A stretch of DNA of 64,000 nt from Rusavskia elegans (Eukaryota > Ascomycota > Lecanoromycetes > Teloschistales > Teloschistaceae): the NCBI GenBank assembly GCA_011316305.1, contig SAUG01000103.1:220957-284956 (forward strand). Direction: 5' to 3'. The notes beneath the pieces were generated by a model. It worked only from the letters and a program-made list of their open reading frames with translations, had not been told where the DNA came from and ran no database searches. Shown one piece after another: positions 48,629 through 61,000 of the stretch. Every line of letters begins with the position of its first letter. Position 1 is the first letter of the stretch. A program made the position numbers and the translations under genes.

Positions 48629-50533
48629 GGTGGTGCTGGCTTCTCACCGCAGCGAGAAGATGGATCTCATGGAGGGCTGTATTGTCGGACTGCTTTCCTG
48701 CATGCTCACGTTGTCGTGTGCTGGAGCGACAATGGAGGCGAGCAATAACAGGAGAGTCAACGTTTCCGCAGTTCTACAAACGATGTGAGACGCAGGTCGA
48801 GCCAGGAACAATACGACTGCTTAGAGTACGCAAGCTCAGTGTGGGTTGGGGCGCCATTGATGTTAATAATATACTAATATTGAAGGGCACAGTGTGGGAG
48901 GATCGACGTCGAGGTAGAGGTAGAGTGGCGACTGGGCATGTCGTTCGCCTAATAAAGGTGGAGTAGCGACTTTCGTAGAAGGTAAGGTACTAATAAGGTA
49001 GTGTACTTAAGGTAGGCTCGCGGTGAGCAAGATTATGTTGGGACACGCGGGCATTCGATACCTCGACTGCCAGCCAAATCAAATGCCCCAAGGTACCGAA
49101 CGATAGGCTTAATGTCCGGTTTTTTCTGCTTACCGCGAGTCCCGCTTCGGTCCGAACCAGTTCATGCAATAGTGACACTTCAATCAATTTGCTTCAACAT
49201 CACAACCAGATGAAGCGCGTCCTCGGGATGGAAAGGGACTCGACATATGAGAGGCTATAACTACCGGGCTACTACTGTACACTTGAGATCGAGATGAAAA
49301 TAAGCAATGGCCTGCTCCCATTATCCGAACCCACACCCTCAGACCTTGCTCTCTACCGTCTCTGATCCGCTTCTATCCGGACTGCCTTCGTGGTAGCCGG
49401 CACCTTTTTCTGCTTGGCTGTCTTCATCGAATCGATTGTGCTCCAGCATTGAGGTACGTTTGATGCTAATGTGCGTCTTCCACGCAGGCGTGCCCACATT
49501 TCAGATCCGATACGGATCTTCGAAGATTTCGACCACCCAGTCTCGGGAAACATGAAGAATACGTGGACTGTCATCGCTGAACAGAAGACGCCGTAGTAGT
49601 CTTAATTATTAATCATTTCAATACACGATGAAGCTGCCGCCGATGATTGAATCGCTAGACGCCGAGTCATTATATTAATGATACGGATATAGTCGTAACT
49701 CACGGTGAGATGGTCTTGATAGTCATTGGTAGGGCACACCGTAACCAAGACCCTGACCATTGTTATTTTATTGTCTCGTTAACTACCTTACTGAGTGATT
49801 CAAGCATTCGTGCATGTACCTGAAACAAGATTGGTTCAACTATAAGGTTTACAGTGACTTCTTGGTTTGACTGGTCCTCGCCAGAGGAATACGAGATCAT
49901 ATTTGAAGTAGAGTACATATCTGATGGGCCACTTCGTTAATTGGCAACGCTGAACCACCACGGCCAAGAGGTAGCTAAGGTGCTTACTCATACTTGTTGC
50001 TCGATTCTCCCTTGACCGACTTGTGAATTCGAAAAGGGCGATGGAGGTGCCGTACCAAAGATACGAACCAACTGCTGTGTAAATCCGAGAGCCATAGGAA
50101 AGAGCATTGAAAGTCACCACATAAGCGAATTATCTGAAAAGACTAGCACCCAGGTAAGATTCGCCTTCGGTCTTTGTCGCCGGAGTCCATCTCATTTTTG
50201 TTCTCCAGGGCTATATGCTCGTCCAAACGTGCCAAGGGGAAGACCCTTCTAGGATCATCTCCCAACACCTACTGGACTATAACGTCCCGCAGCTGCGAAG
50301 GAGCGGCGTTCTCAGGCGCTCTCATATTTTCCACGTGTCACCATCATTCCTTCTTTCTTATCTTCGTTCAACCATGCCATGAAACTCATTTCGAGTCGGT
50401 GTAATCAAATCTTGGTATCACCCAAGATCCTTCCTGCTCCGCCAGCTCCACGCTGAATCTATGCAGAGCCCAGACGCCTGAAGACAGAAGTGCTTGATTG
50501 GAAGACAGTAAGCGCAGCTCATGCATTCTTCGG
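48629..50533. other. Intergenic upstream of palH
   Basis: About 1.9 kb without a recognised gene. A frame opposite the start of palH (48,493-48,966) is antisense sequence, and a 73-codon frame at 49,353-49,574 (minus) has no recognisable feature. Occasional GCCAAG hexamers (about 49,973 and 50,230) match the PacC core, but the motif is short enough to occur by chance. Confidence 0.5.
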
Positions 50534-51611
50534 CTACGCTACCGATTGGTAGATGAGCAACGGCTCTCCTGTGTTCTCTATCTCAGGGATGGTACACTTG
50601 AGGTCGAACGCTTTCGACAGCACAATCTTGAAAATCTGTATGCCATTGAGCGAATGGTCTCGACATTTTAGATCGGCCAAAGCTTACCTTCTGCACGTTG
50701 ATGCTATGGCTCGTACTACTGAATATTAGACTGGCACGCATGGCCTTGGCAAATCGACGAGCCTGACGGTGTCAATTAGTAGCTCAGCAGTGCGAGGGAT
50801 CCAAACATACTTGATTCGATATCTCTTCCTGATCTTGTGGCGGGAAATTGACAAAATGGTCGTACTTGGTGCCAATTAAGAATGGAATCGCAGTCTTATT
50901 GAAACCTCGCCCCTGCCGGTACCATTCTTTGATAGAATTCAGTGTGCTTTTTCGCGTGAGATCGAACATGAAGAGGATGGCAACGGCATCGTTGCAGACA
51001 AGGGGTAGCATGTTGACGAATTCTCGTTGCCCACCCAGATCCCAGATTGAAAATGTGATCTCCGTATTTCGGATTGAGATGGTTTTCTCCATGAAATTGA
51101 CACCTGCTTCGTCAGCTAAACGCATAGGACAGCGGCTAATAGTGTTCGTACCCAATGTCTGGATGTAGTCTTCATCCCAGCTGCCCTCGACGTATTTGAC
51201 CATCAGACTGGTTTTCCCAATCTGTGCGTCTCCCACCATGCCAACCTTGATAACCACGCTGCTTTGAGCCTGGTTGCTGGTCACTTGATTGGAAGCTCTT
51301 TGGTTTTGGTCTTGGTACGGCTGGGGATGACCGTATCTGTCCCCAGACCCTGAAAGACCTGAGGATGGGCGCGAATATGGTTGCATCGGCTGTTGTTGGC
51401 AGGGATGAGAGCCATTGCGGGCATTGGGGTCTGCGTCGGGATTCGGCGAGAAAGGTGCGCTCTGGGTTGGATGATCTGGAGATTGGATTGACTGTCGCCT
51501 TGAAGTAGGCTGATAGCCATTGTTATAGCCGCCAGTTGGCGTAGTACTCATATTGTCGTCAACGCCAGTCATTGCATCGTCTGCCGACTCGTGCCGATAT
51601 GGAGCGTCCAT
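50534..51611 (-). CDS. spg1: Septation GTPase Spg1/Tem1
   Basis: Minus-strand exons 51,611-51,152, 51,103-50,811, 50,762-50,688 and 50,635-50,534. Introns are 48, 48 and 52 nt, all phase-consistent, giving 309 residues. This Ras-like GTPase heads the septation initiation network, triggering the Cdc7/Sid2-type kinase cascade from the spindle pole body. The P-loop reads [10 protein letters not shown], the G3 motif WDLGGQREF and the G4 motif GTKYD; all are characteristic of Spg1/Tem1 rather than Ras or Rab, with no C-terminal prenylation cysteine (the end is YQSVA). The N-terminal about 120 residues are Gln/Pro/Ser-rich and disordered, longer than in yeasts. The frame is open above 51,611 but has no earlier ATG. 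Confidence 0.93.
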
Positions 51612-52016
51612 ATGGAGGTTGTATGACAGTGCTGCAATGATGGCGGACTTGTATGCCCGGTTAGATGAACCTCGTAACGCGGGCTTGTCTTGTGTCTCAG
51701 ATCGTAGAATGTTGACGACTGAGCTGTGACTACCCGTTGTGATGTAGCGATGATCAGACACGTCTTCTACACATTAATTCCAAGGCGATATGGTTTTCCA
51801 GAGACAAAACACTACACATGTTCGATTACAGCGGTAGGAAAGGACGATTGCTTCGTGTCAGATCGCGTTGAATTGAGGAGTTGATGTTCCTCATTGGCCA
51901 GTGCAGTTAGGTGGGGTCCGTACCAAATCTTGTCTAGCGCTTCCGCAAATTCGATCTGACGATCTTCTGGAAAGTATCGCGACACTCCATCATCCGCCGA
52001 CTGCCCAGATCCAAGA
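51612..52016. promoter_or_regulatory. Bidirectional promoter, spg1 and rrb1
   Basis: 405 bp separate the two divergent start codons. Both 5' untranslated regions and promoters must fit here. No specific site is claimed. Confidence 0.65.
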
Positions 52017-53648
52017 ATGGCCAAGAGACCTGCAGAAGAGTCCGAAGATCAAGAAGCCTCGCTCAAGGCGGGCGACAGGCCTGTTCAAACGGGCAACGAC
52101 ACCGAGGCTGGCCCGTTTGAGGATGAATTCGGCGACGAATTTGAGAGTGAGGATGAAATACTCGAAGCTGGCGTCGACGGACAACCTGACGGGGAACGAG
52201 AAGCGGAAGAGAAGCGGGGTACGTGGACAAACACTGAGGACATTGTGCGATTGGTCACGCCTCCACTATCAGAACCCCACTGATTACTCGTAGATGCCAT
52301 GGATATGGACCAGAAGACTTTCATCCCGGGCCGTGACAAGCTTGCTGCAGGAGAATCGCTCTCTCCAGACACCTCGGCGTACGAATTGCTTCACAATCTT
52401 ACTACGACATGGCCCTGCCTGTCGTTTGATATCGTGCCAGATCAGCTAGGAGCCAATCGCAAAGCCTATCCAGCTACCTTATACGCCGTTGCCGGGACCC
52501 AGGCAGAAGGCAGGAAACCCAACCAGAATGAACTGATGGTGATGAAATTGAGCGGGCTGAGTAGAATGGATCGAAGGAGAGATGAGGGCGAGTCTGACAG
52601 TGACGACGATGACGACGATGATGACGACGAGGAGAATGCTGACCCGATTCTGGAAACGAAGTCGATACCTTTACCATCAACTACAAATCGTATCCGAGCT
52701 CGGCAATATCCGCCGCAGAATGCTTCCAGACCACCAATTACACACACCGCTACTATGTTGGAGAATTCGGACGTCCTGATCCACGACGTGACTCCGCATC
52801 TGATTTCATTCGACAATCCTGGAACTATCATCACGCCCCACCAGTCGAACCCTATTGCTACTCTGAAGATGCACAGGACAGAAGGTTATGCCGTTGACTG
52901 GTCACCACTTGTGCCCCAGGGCAAGCTTTTGACGGGGGACAACGATGGCAATATGTTCATTACAACATGTACGGACGGAGGAAAGTGGACTTCAGACACC
53001 AGACCGTTTACGGGACATCAAAGTAGTGTCGAGGATGTCCAATGGTCGCCAAGCGAACGAAATGTGTTTGCGTCAGCAAGCAGCGATGGTACGGTCAAGG
53101 TCTGGGATGTCCGATCAAAAACCCATAAACCCGCCGTCAGCGTCCAAGCCAGCGATACCGATGTCAACGTCATATCGTGGTCCCGTCAAACCACGCATCT
53201 CCTGGCAACAGGCGCTGATGATGGACAATGGGCTGTTTGGGATCTGCGGCAATGGAAGGGGAGTAGCGACAAGGCATCAATCTCACAACCGACACCTGTC
53301 GCATCGTTCAACTTCCACAAAGAGCAGATCACGAGTATCGAGTGGCACCCAACAGACGATAGTATCATGGCCGTCGCTGCTGGGGATAACACACTGACCC
53401 TGTGGGATCTATCAGTGGAGCTAGACGATGAGGAGAGCAAAGATACTGCCGGTGTTCAAGACGTACCACCACAGTTGTTGTTTGTACACTACATGGAGAT
53501 GGTCAAGGAATGTCACTGGCATCCTCAAATACCAGGATGCGTTGTGGGCACTGGCGGGAGTGGATTCGGGTATTCCTTTTATTTAAGTCCACCTCTGCTT
53601 CACTCAATGCTGACTGCTTACAGGATCTTGAAAACTATCAGCGTGTAG
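52017..53648 (+). CDS. rrb1: Ribosome assembly WD40 protein Rrb1 (GRWD1)
   Basis: Exons 52,017-52,218, 52,294-53,569 and 53,624-53,648 give 500 residues. Rrb1 is a nuclear chaperone that binds newly made ribosomal protein L3 and feeds it into early 60S assembly. The acidic N-terminus is followed by a DAMDMDQKTFIPGR segment, the family start of the folded part. A run of nine or more aspartates lies near residue 178. WD40 repeats are visible (VKVWDVRS, WAVWDLRQW, LTLWDLSVE), with EYxMEMVKECHWHP-type and GSGFGILKTISV ends. The last intron (54 nt) is free of stops and a multiple of three; splicing it gives the conserved GFGILKTISV terminus. Confidence 0.93.
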
Positions 53649-53810
53649 TAGCTAGGTGGTGGCATGAACGTAGTGACTCCTCCCCAAAAAAACTATATGG
53701 TCAGCCCTCCGTTTTCCTCGGGCTTCTTTGACGTGATGCTTCTGCTATGTACTATACGCTCTTACTCTATTCACCAAATTTCCGTCTCTACAAGCCTACT
53801 AGCACCACAG

Positions 53811-54392
53811 ATGCCGATACATTATCAGATTCCGAACAACGCCCAACGGATCTCCAGATACGATTCCTCTGCTCTTGTCGACCTCCATCCAGCTCCTCCC
53901 CCAAAAGACATCCCAGAAACTCTCCCTCTCCCGCTCAGGCTCATTTCCGCTCTCTGTCCCCATCGTCGCCGCAAAGACTCCCCTCGCCATTCATCACCAC
54001 CTGCGTCCTCACCTCCATCTACAGAGTCCCTCTCCCTAGTCTCATCTAATTCCACTCATGCGAGCACCTACACATCCTTCCCGCCCCCTATCTTCCATCA
54101 CAACGGTCAACCCCGAGCCCTCGACACGCGCCAATACCCGGACCTGACAGTCTCCCAAAAGGTAGCGGCCCAAGGCCAGAAGCAGTGGAGAGAACAGCTT
54201 GCAGCAGAAGAAGCTCACAGGAAGCACGAAGAGATAGAAGAACACCCGCGTGTTGGTGAGGAGTACCTGAGGAAGAGACATAGGGGTCATAGACAGAAGA
54301 ACCCGGGCATATCGCGTGCACCCGAATTCATCACTCCGATCCTTTCTTGCCCCTACCAGCATCCTCATAAGGCTTCCAACCGACTCGATTAA
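53811..54392 (+). CDS. Hypothetical basic protein
   Basis: An open frame of 193 codons from ATG 53,811, 162 bp after rrb1. It is rich in Pro, Ser and His in the first half. A charged stretch (WREQLAAEEAHRKHEEIEE) that could form a helix follows, then a basic RKRHRGHRQK segment. No domain is recognised. A possible weak splice donor (GTGCAC) near 54,316 and an acceptor (TTTAG) at about 54,405 would join it in frame to the next small gene, so the two may be one. Confidence 0.5.
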   Translation: MPIHYQIPNNAQRISRYDSSALVDLHPAPPPKDIPETLPLPLRLISALCPHRRRKDSPRHSSPPASSPPSTESLSLVSSNSTHASTYTSFPPPIFHHNGQPRALDTRQYPDLTVSQKVAAQGQKQWREQLAAEEAHRKHEEIEEHPRVGEEYLRKRHRGHRQKNPGISRAPEFITPILSCPYQHPHKASNRLD

Positions 54393-54413
54393 ATTTTGGG
54401 TGCTTTAGCGGTC

Positions 54414-54743
54414 ATGTCCAGCCGCCGCCCGCAGAGGTTAGATGACGACGAACGTCCATCCCCCCTGCTTTGGTTCCTAGCAGGTGGGTTGGGCGAAACG
54501 CCAACCGGAGCGCAGCTAAGGGACTGGAAGCGAAGGGATAGAGAGGACAAGATCAGGGAGGGATGGAATGTGGAAGCGAATAATTTCTGGAGAGTATTCT
54601 GGCGCGGAATGGGGACGAGGTTTAGGAAAAAGAGAAAAATGAAGGAGAAAGCGAAGAAGGAGAGGGATGGTGATGGGGAAGAGGCCGACGGAGGAGCAGC
54701 AGCAGACGCCGAGCCCGCAGCGGAAGGGGCCGTGGCAGTTTAA
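54414..54743 (+). CDS. Hypothetical small charged protein
   Basis: 109 residues from ATG 54,414. A compact segment LDDDERPSPLLWFLAGG then TQL-like RDWKRRDRE and FWRVFWRGMG looks like a conserved short fungal protein. It is followed by a Lys/Arg/Glu-rich stretch and an Ala/Glu-rich tail. No function can be assigned. See the preceding gene for a possible fusion. Confidence 0.55.
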   Translation: MSSRRPQRLDDDERPSPLLWFLAGGLGETPTGAQLRDWKRRDREDKIREGWNVEANNFWRVFWRGMGTRFRKKRKMKEKAKKERDGDGEEADGGAAADAEPAAEGAVAV

Positions 54744-57700
54744 GTGGATGCGGCGGAGGCGGGAACGTGAAGACAGTAATTGGTCATGGCGAGGGCGTAG
54801 CGAAAGGCATGCGGCCACTTGGATTATATTACAGAGTGGATAGCTGTATCGAGTTCTTCGATGAATGTTTCAAAGTGGCTTTCACTGCAGAAGAGTGAGT
54901 CGAGAAGACGTGAAGAAAGCTCTATCATACAGGAGAGACATCCAGAGTAGCGTTGTGACCTGACTGGTGTTGGTTCATGTAGACGAGTGTAATACGTGAC
55001 GGAACAATCGAGGATTGAATTGGTCTCTGACCTGCTTACCTAAGCGGAACGATGGGGAGCACGATTTCCGAAATGATGAGAGACTTTTTGGGAAGATATG
55101 CGGAACTTGTAAATCGCATGAATGGAATTGGGACAAAAGAGCATGCCATTCGGGAACATCCCCACCGTACTTGGCTGGGCTGTTGACCAAACGGGCGCGA
55201 AGTGGATCCAGGTGACGAGACGCCGAGAAAGCGAACAGGAAACACCGTATTCTGTACAGGAAAACCGTTCCAGAAGATCAGCGAGACGCAGTAGTGCAAC
55301 ATGCAGAGCGAGCATCATACATTCATACTGCAGTCAGAAAGCCCCGCTGCTTTGCTCCTGTTTCTTGGTCCGGAAGCCAGATCCTCCTACCCGCTGGCTT
55401 GGACGATGAATTGCACGGCAGAAAGGAAATTCAAAGCTGGGCCGTGAATGTGGATGCTGCAGGAGTTCTTTTTGGGCCCATGAAGCTGCTGACGCTTCGT
55501 CCTGATTTGAACAAGGCAGTAGAGTAGTACTATTCTCACAAGCCTCGTGACTGGACTTTGAAGAAACCCGCACAAAGGAGACAGGAGTTACCTGCAGGAA
55601 CACCACTAAGTACCTACTGCTTTCACTCTTTGATGGATCATGTACCAGCTACAATATTACCCGTGTGAGACAGGCTTTGATCAGTCAAAGTTCCTCGAGG
55701 TTTTACAACGTTAGCGTCGCAGATCTTGGGTCAGCTTACAGCTGGGGCATTGTTGAACGATCTTTGAGCGGAGCATGCCACAATTCAGGGGTGACACCGC
55801 AGCTGGTGGCCATGGCCATTCTGGGCTTAACCGAAGCCATATTGACCACGGAGAATTTTAAAGAGCTAACATTGAGTTTGACTAGTGGAGGAGCGGGTGG
55901 CCGTGCTCTACCTAAGTAGGAGTTGTTAAGCAATAATGGTCAGTAGTCATGCGTCGCTTGGACATGCTCCACTTGGTCATACGTAGCTCGTGTCAACAAT
56001 AATAATATGATCTCTGTAGAGTAAGCCCGGCACAACAGAGCGCTTCAACCCTCGCCCTAGGGACGATGGGGCGGCTTGCAAGACACGAGTCGTCGTCGAG
56101 CGGCCGGCTGCGAAGTAGAAAAGCTCCGAGCTACTCGGCACCAGAGGTCTCGAACGCATCCTAACAGCACTTTTTGCTGTTGATCTTTGACTTTGAAAGA
56201 CGATGATTGATCCTGGAATCCTACAGATATCAAGGTAGGTGTCTGCCTCCTAGTCGCTGGTTGGCCGGTACCAGTTCCCTGACCATGATTATCTATGCAC
56301 GTGCTGGCAACGGTTTTTGGCTTATTAACATCTCGATTGGGGCCCACCATGAGCGGCCTCGTGTACTTGTCTCAGATTGGAGAACACTCGATTGATCGAT
56401 CCATCGCCATCGCCATGCAGGCGACCTGAGGTCTCTTGGATACAGCCCTACGCGGCTCATATCCGGTCAATCAGCTCTTTTCTTCGACCTTACCTTGCTG
56501 CTCGTTCTTGGTCTGTGACAGTATCCGCATCGAGCTCCCCATAACTCGTTCGCCACCACGCAAAATGGATCGGCCAACTTGAAGGTTCCCGGTATCGAGG
56601 GTATCGGTCTAAAGTTGTCACTAGCAGCTTGCTAATTGGTTGCTACGTAGGTAGAGTCGCTTTGAGCCGGCTGCGTCTGCCATCAGATGACATCCGGGTA
56701 GAAGAGGGAGGTGGACTGGACTTCTAAAGGTTTCATCGGTTCCGTGCGAAGGTACCGTTGGCCTGTGCCGCTGCTTTTGCCCGGCGGCGGTGCTAGGTCC
56801 GCCACAAGACGCACCAAGCCGTGGATCCTCAGATCACGAAGCCTGCAGTCTGCTGCTAATGCAAGCAATGCTCAGGATACCCATGCTTGGCCACCGAAGG
56901 CCGTCTCCGTCACCCGAGTCGACCTGAAAGCAACAGTACAGATGGTGGATCAATCCAGCCGGCGGGACCGTGGCCAGAGTGCATCGTCTTCTCCAACAGC
57001 TGCAGTCGTGCAGTAGATACGGATCCTGAGTATTCCTGTACTCAGCCTTCAGGAACCAAGCACGAAGCACGCAGAACAACACCCATTCCTGAGCCAATCC
57101 AATCCCGCCAATTGCCGTCCAAGCCGATCGTCGTAGTGCAGTTCGGCTGTTGTGCCCTTGAGCCAATGAGACGGTGCGCGGTAGAACCACTGCCTCGGTG
57201 ACGTCGAATCCACTTTGTCGGCCATTCTACCTTCTTCAGTGTACTTGCATGCTTTGCTTTCATGTCTAGGGCCGACCAGGCGGCGCCGCGTTCAAGAATC
57301 AAAAATCCAAAGGTTCTGCACTTCGACTACGGTCAGATTGCGCTGTTCTGGAGTGTGAAGCAACTGTATGAAGTTTGAGCGTTCTATCGTCACGGTGTCG
57401 CTTCAGAGCTGGATCGACTGAGAAGCTGCGTTTCACAACAACGGCCACTATCGGAAGAGTGCTGTTTACCTGGATACCGTCGCCCGCAGAATTGGCTGTT
57501 TTGACACACGATTGAACCTCGGGAGTCCAACTGATTACATCCTGTGTCCTGATATATTGCCTTGAGTTAGTATTGGAAACTATCCTCGACCGCATATTGG
57601 AAAGGACCAAAGCCTTTGAGCTTGACATAGTGTTGGGTCGATCTCTCTGTGTCTGCGATTCGCATTGGAAGCACCTTCGCGGCTGGCTGCACATCTGCAC

Positions 57701-58082
57701 GTCTTTACCCGCACTGGGTTTCGATATATCCCCAACAATTGGCCTCGAGTACTGCTTCCTCGTCATTTGGAGTCAAGTGCAGGCTTGCAACCTCGCTCAG
57801 CTGGTCGATTCAATCATTCGCATCAACTCCCGAGCGTTCGCTTGTTGAACCGAACCGAAAGGCTGAAGCTCGGATCCGTTCGCCAATCCCGTCCTCCAAC
57901 CATATCCAGCTTGCGGTCCTCGAACGTCAGTATCAATCGAAATCGAGCTGCCCCCGGACAATCTCCACTTGCCTCGACCCTCTGCGTCCCAGTCATTACC
58001 AAGGGAGGGGACAAAACAATCGTAACTGTAGGTCCGCTACAAGGCTGGATGCTCCTCGAAACGAGACCTGTTCGAGACCGCC
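54744..58082. other. 3.3-kb gene-poor stretch upstream of the transcription factor
   Basis: No convincing gene. Around 55,015-55,527 a plus-strand frame stays open across a plausible 48-nt GTGACG...CAG intron (about 55,212-55,259) and reads like protein, but it lacks any ATG. It may be a relic or an exon of an unseen gene. The last about 500 bp before 58,083 are open in several frames and CT-rich, as expected for a promoter and long 5' leader. Confidence 0.45.
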
Positions 58083-61000
58083 ATGACTTCGTCTACAGGC
58101 TCTGTGAAAGGCTCAAGTGCTGACCTATCGAGCGGCGCCGGCACAGGTGAGTCCTGCTTTCTCTTAGTTCGTTCAATGCTCGCCTTTGCCAGCTGAGTAG
58201 ATTGCTAATGACAAATTATCGTCATCTCAGGCCGACCCCATGCAAAGTCGCTGAACAGTGCGTCCAACGGAGCAGCTAATTTTCCTCTGCCCAAGACCGA
58301 CAAACCTCGACCGCACGTTTGTGCTACTTGTACTAGGTCGTTCGCCCGGTTGGAACATCTCAAGAGACACGAACGATCCCACACGAAAGAAAAACCTTTC
58401 GAGTGTCCAGAATGCTCGAGGTGCTTTGCAAGACGGGATCTACTTCTCAGGCACCAGCAGAAGCTCCACATGACAACAACGCCAACATCTCGACAAAAAG
58501 CAAGACGGGAAAGCGCAAGCAGTACAGCCGCTAGCGGATCTGTGCGGGTTCGCAAATCATCGGTGTCAAGTCCCTCTGGCCCTAATACGATGCGTCCGCG
58601 TGCCAATACCATAAGCCATGTCGATAACGGAACCTTAGGTATGATAGCAGCTGCAAACTCACTTGTAGCTCGCCACAGCGGGATAGAGCTCAATGTCGGA
58701 AATGATCAGCACTCTGCTCTGAGTGGCCTGCCTGGTGTCGGTGGCTACCAATTCCGCGGTATGTCAACAGCAGCTGGAAATCACGGAAATCCGCATGTTT
58801 TGCCAAAATTGGACACGAATAATTTCAACGTTGACGTTGGGGCCAGCATGCGTACCGCACCGCCGTATACCAACTTAGGCGGCGGCATAGACATGGACAA
58901 TCTTTGGTACGGACAAGGAAACACGGTCAACCCCGCTCAGCTTCATTTCTCCCATTCTCCGCAAGCCTTGTCGTTCGATCCGATTTCGTCTCCATACAGT
59001 CACAATTTTCCAAGCATGTCACACCATCAGACAGGGATAGATGACAGTAACACCTTTGCATGGATCAGTGGTTTCGATAATCAAATGTCGTTCGACAACG
59101 CTAATGAACAGGCTATCGACGGCTCATCGCCCTCTGCCATGAGCACTGGGAGTCATAGTGGCCTGAGCGAGCTGATTTTGGATGGCACCAGTAGTGCCCT
59201 GCGAACATCTGATTTGTGGCAGACCCCGATTATGGCGCAGACTTCACTGGCACCTGGCTGCTCCATGGACTTTCCTGGCTCCAATCTTAGCGATTTCTAT
59301 CCGTCAGATCAGCAGTCACCCACAGCCTTCCAAACACACATAGGGAGTAACGACCAGTACTTCTCATCTCCACCCCCTATGAAGCCCCAGACGCCGATGC
59401 ATTTTCCATACAACATGAACGGCCAATTCGGTCAACCTCCAATGGCTCAAGCGGAGACACCAAGTAATTCCGCAGCATCTGTGAGCAGCAGTAATCGTCA
59501 GAGTTCTGTGACGTCGGTTTCCACAGATTCCATAACCGACGCAACGCGGCAAGCTCTTCTTACCAGTCTTTCGCAGCCTCCAGTCTTCGGTCATAATCAT
59601 ACAAAAGCGTCCCAACCTTCGATTAGCTCACCGTTGTCGCCAGCATCCATAGTAAGGCCTCAGAGTGCCAGCCATATTCCTTTGCCCAGTACATATGACC
59701 TTCAACGATATATCGCCGCGTACATCAAGTATTTTCATCCCCATTTGCCTTTCTTGCATATTCCGTCCCTTTCATTCGATACCCCTGATTTTACCGAAAT
59801 GATACGACCCCCGAGCGGACACCCTGGTCATGGCCAGACCAGCATCGCTGGCGGTGCTGGTTCGCTCATTCTAGCGATGGCGGCGATTGGCGCCTTCTAC
59901 GAGTACGATACTCAGGCGAGCAAAGACCTTTTCGAGATGGCCAAGAAAATGATTCACCTTTACCTGGAGGAGAGGAGAAAGGCATACAAACCTGCCGGCC
60001 CTGGAGGGTCTGCAGCCAGCTACGATTCCTCGGCTCAGCCGACGCCTCTATGGCTGGTCCAAGCGATGCTGCTCAACGTTATCTATGGACATAATTGCGG
60101 CGACAAGACTGCTGCAGGTATCGCGACCACCCACTGCGCAGCATTGGTCAGTTTGGCCAGAGCTGCAGGGCTCGCGGGCCCGGTACCGAGTACTTTCACG
60201 CAACAGGTCCCAGGACTCCAAGCTCGGTATGCTGCCAGCAGCGATATGCCGACGAGTGGTGTAGATTCCGGCATGGATCAGTGGAACCACCCGCAACAAT
60301 ATGCGTCCCTCGATGTGTACAATGACTGGCAGAATTGGAGAATCATTGAGGAACGCAAGCGAACACTCTACGCCGTCTTCATTCTATCCAGCCTCCTCGT
60401 CTCCGCATACAACCATGCGCCGGCACTGATGAACTCTGAGATAAGACTAGATCTTCCGTGTGACGAAGAACTGTGGGCAGCCGAGACGGCTGATGCTTGG
60501 GCAAGCCTGGAGAGCTCTGTTGGAGCCGAGCAAAACGTGGTCCCTTTCGCCTCGGCGTTGAGTTCCTTTCTGACTGCAAGTCATCGCTATCCATATCGAC
60601 ATTCTTATGGATATGACCAGCCATTTGGATCCAGTCAGAATATGGAAGACTTACCAGAAAGCCATCTTCGACCGAGCACCTTCGGCTGTTTGGTCCTCAT
60701 CAATGCCCTACACAACTACATCTGGGAGACAAGACAAAGGCACATGGGCCGGCCGTGGACTGTGCAAGAAAGCGAAGCAATGCACGCCCATATCGAACCG
60801 GCTTTGAGAGCGTGGCAAGCCGCCTGGGCCAGTAGTCCCCAACACAGCCTGGAGCGACCTAATCCCTTTGGAGCAGGTTCATTATCTGCAGACTGCATAC
60901 CGCTTCTGGATCTGGCATATGTCAGACTCTTCGTCAACCTGGGTAGATCCAAAGAAGCCTTTTTCCAACGCGACTGGGAACGAATGGCCGATGAATTGGC

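Noticed and set aside
48493..48966. 157-codon plus-strand gene
   Set aside because: It lies antisense over the start of palH, with biased composition and no motif.
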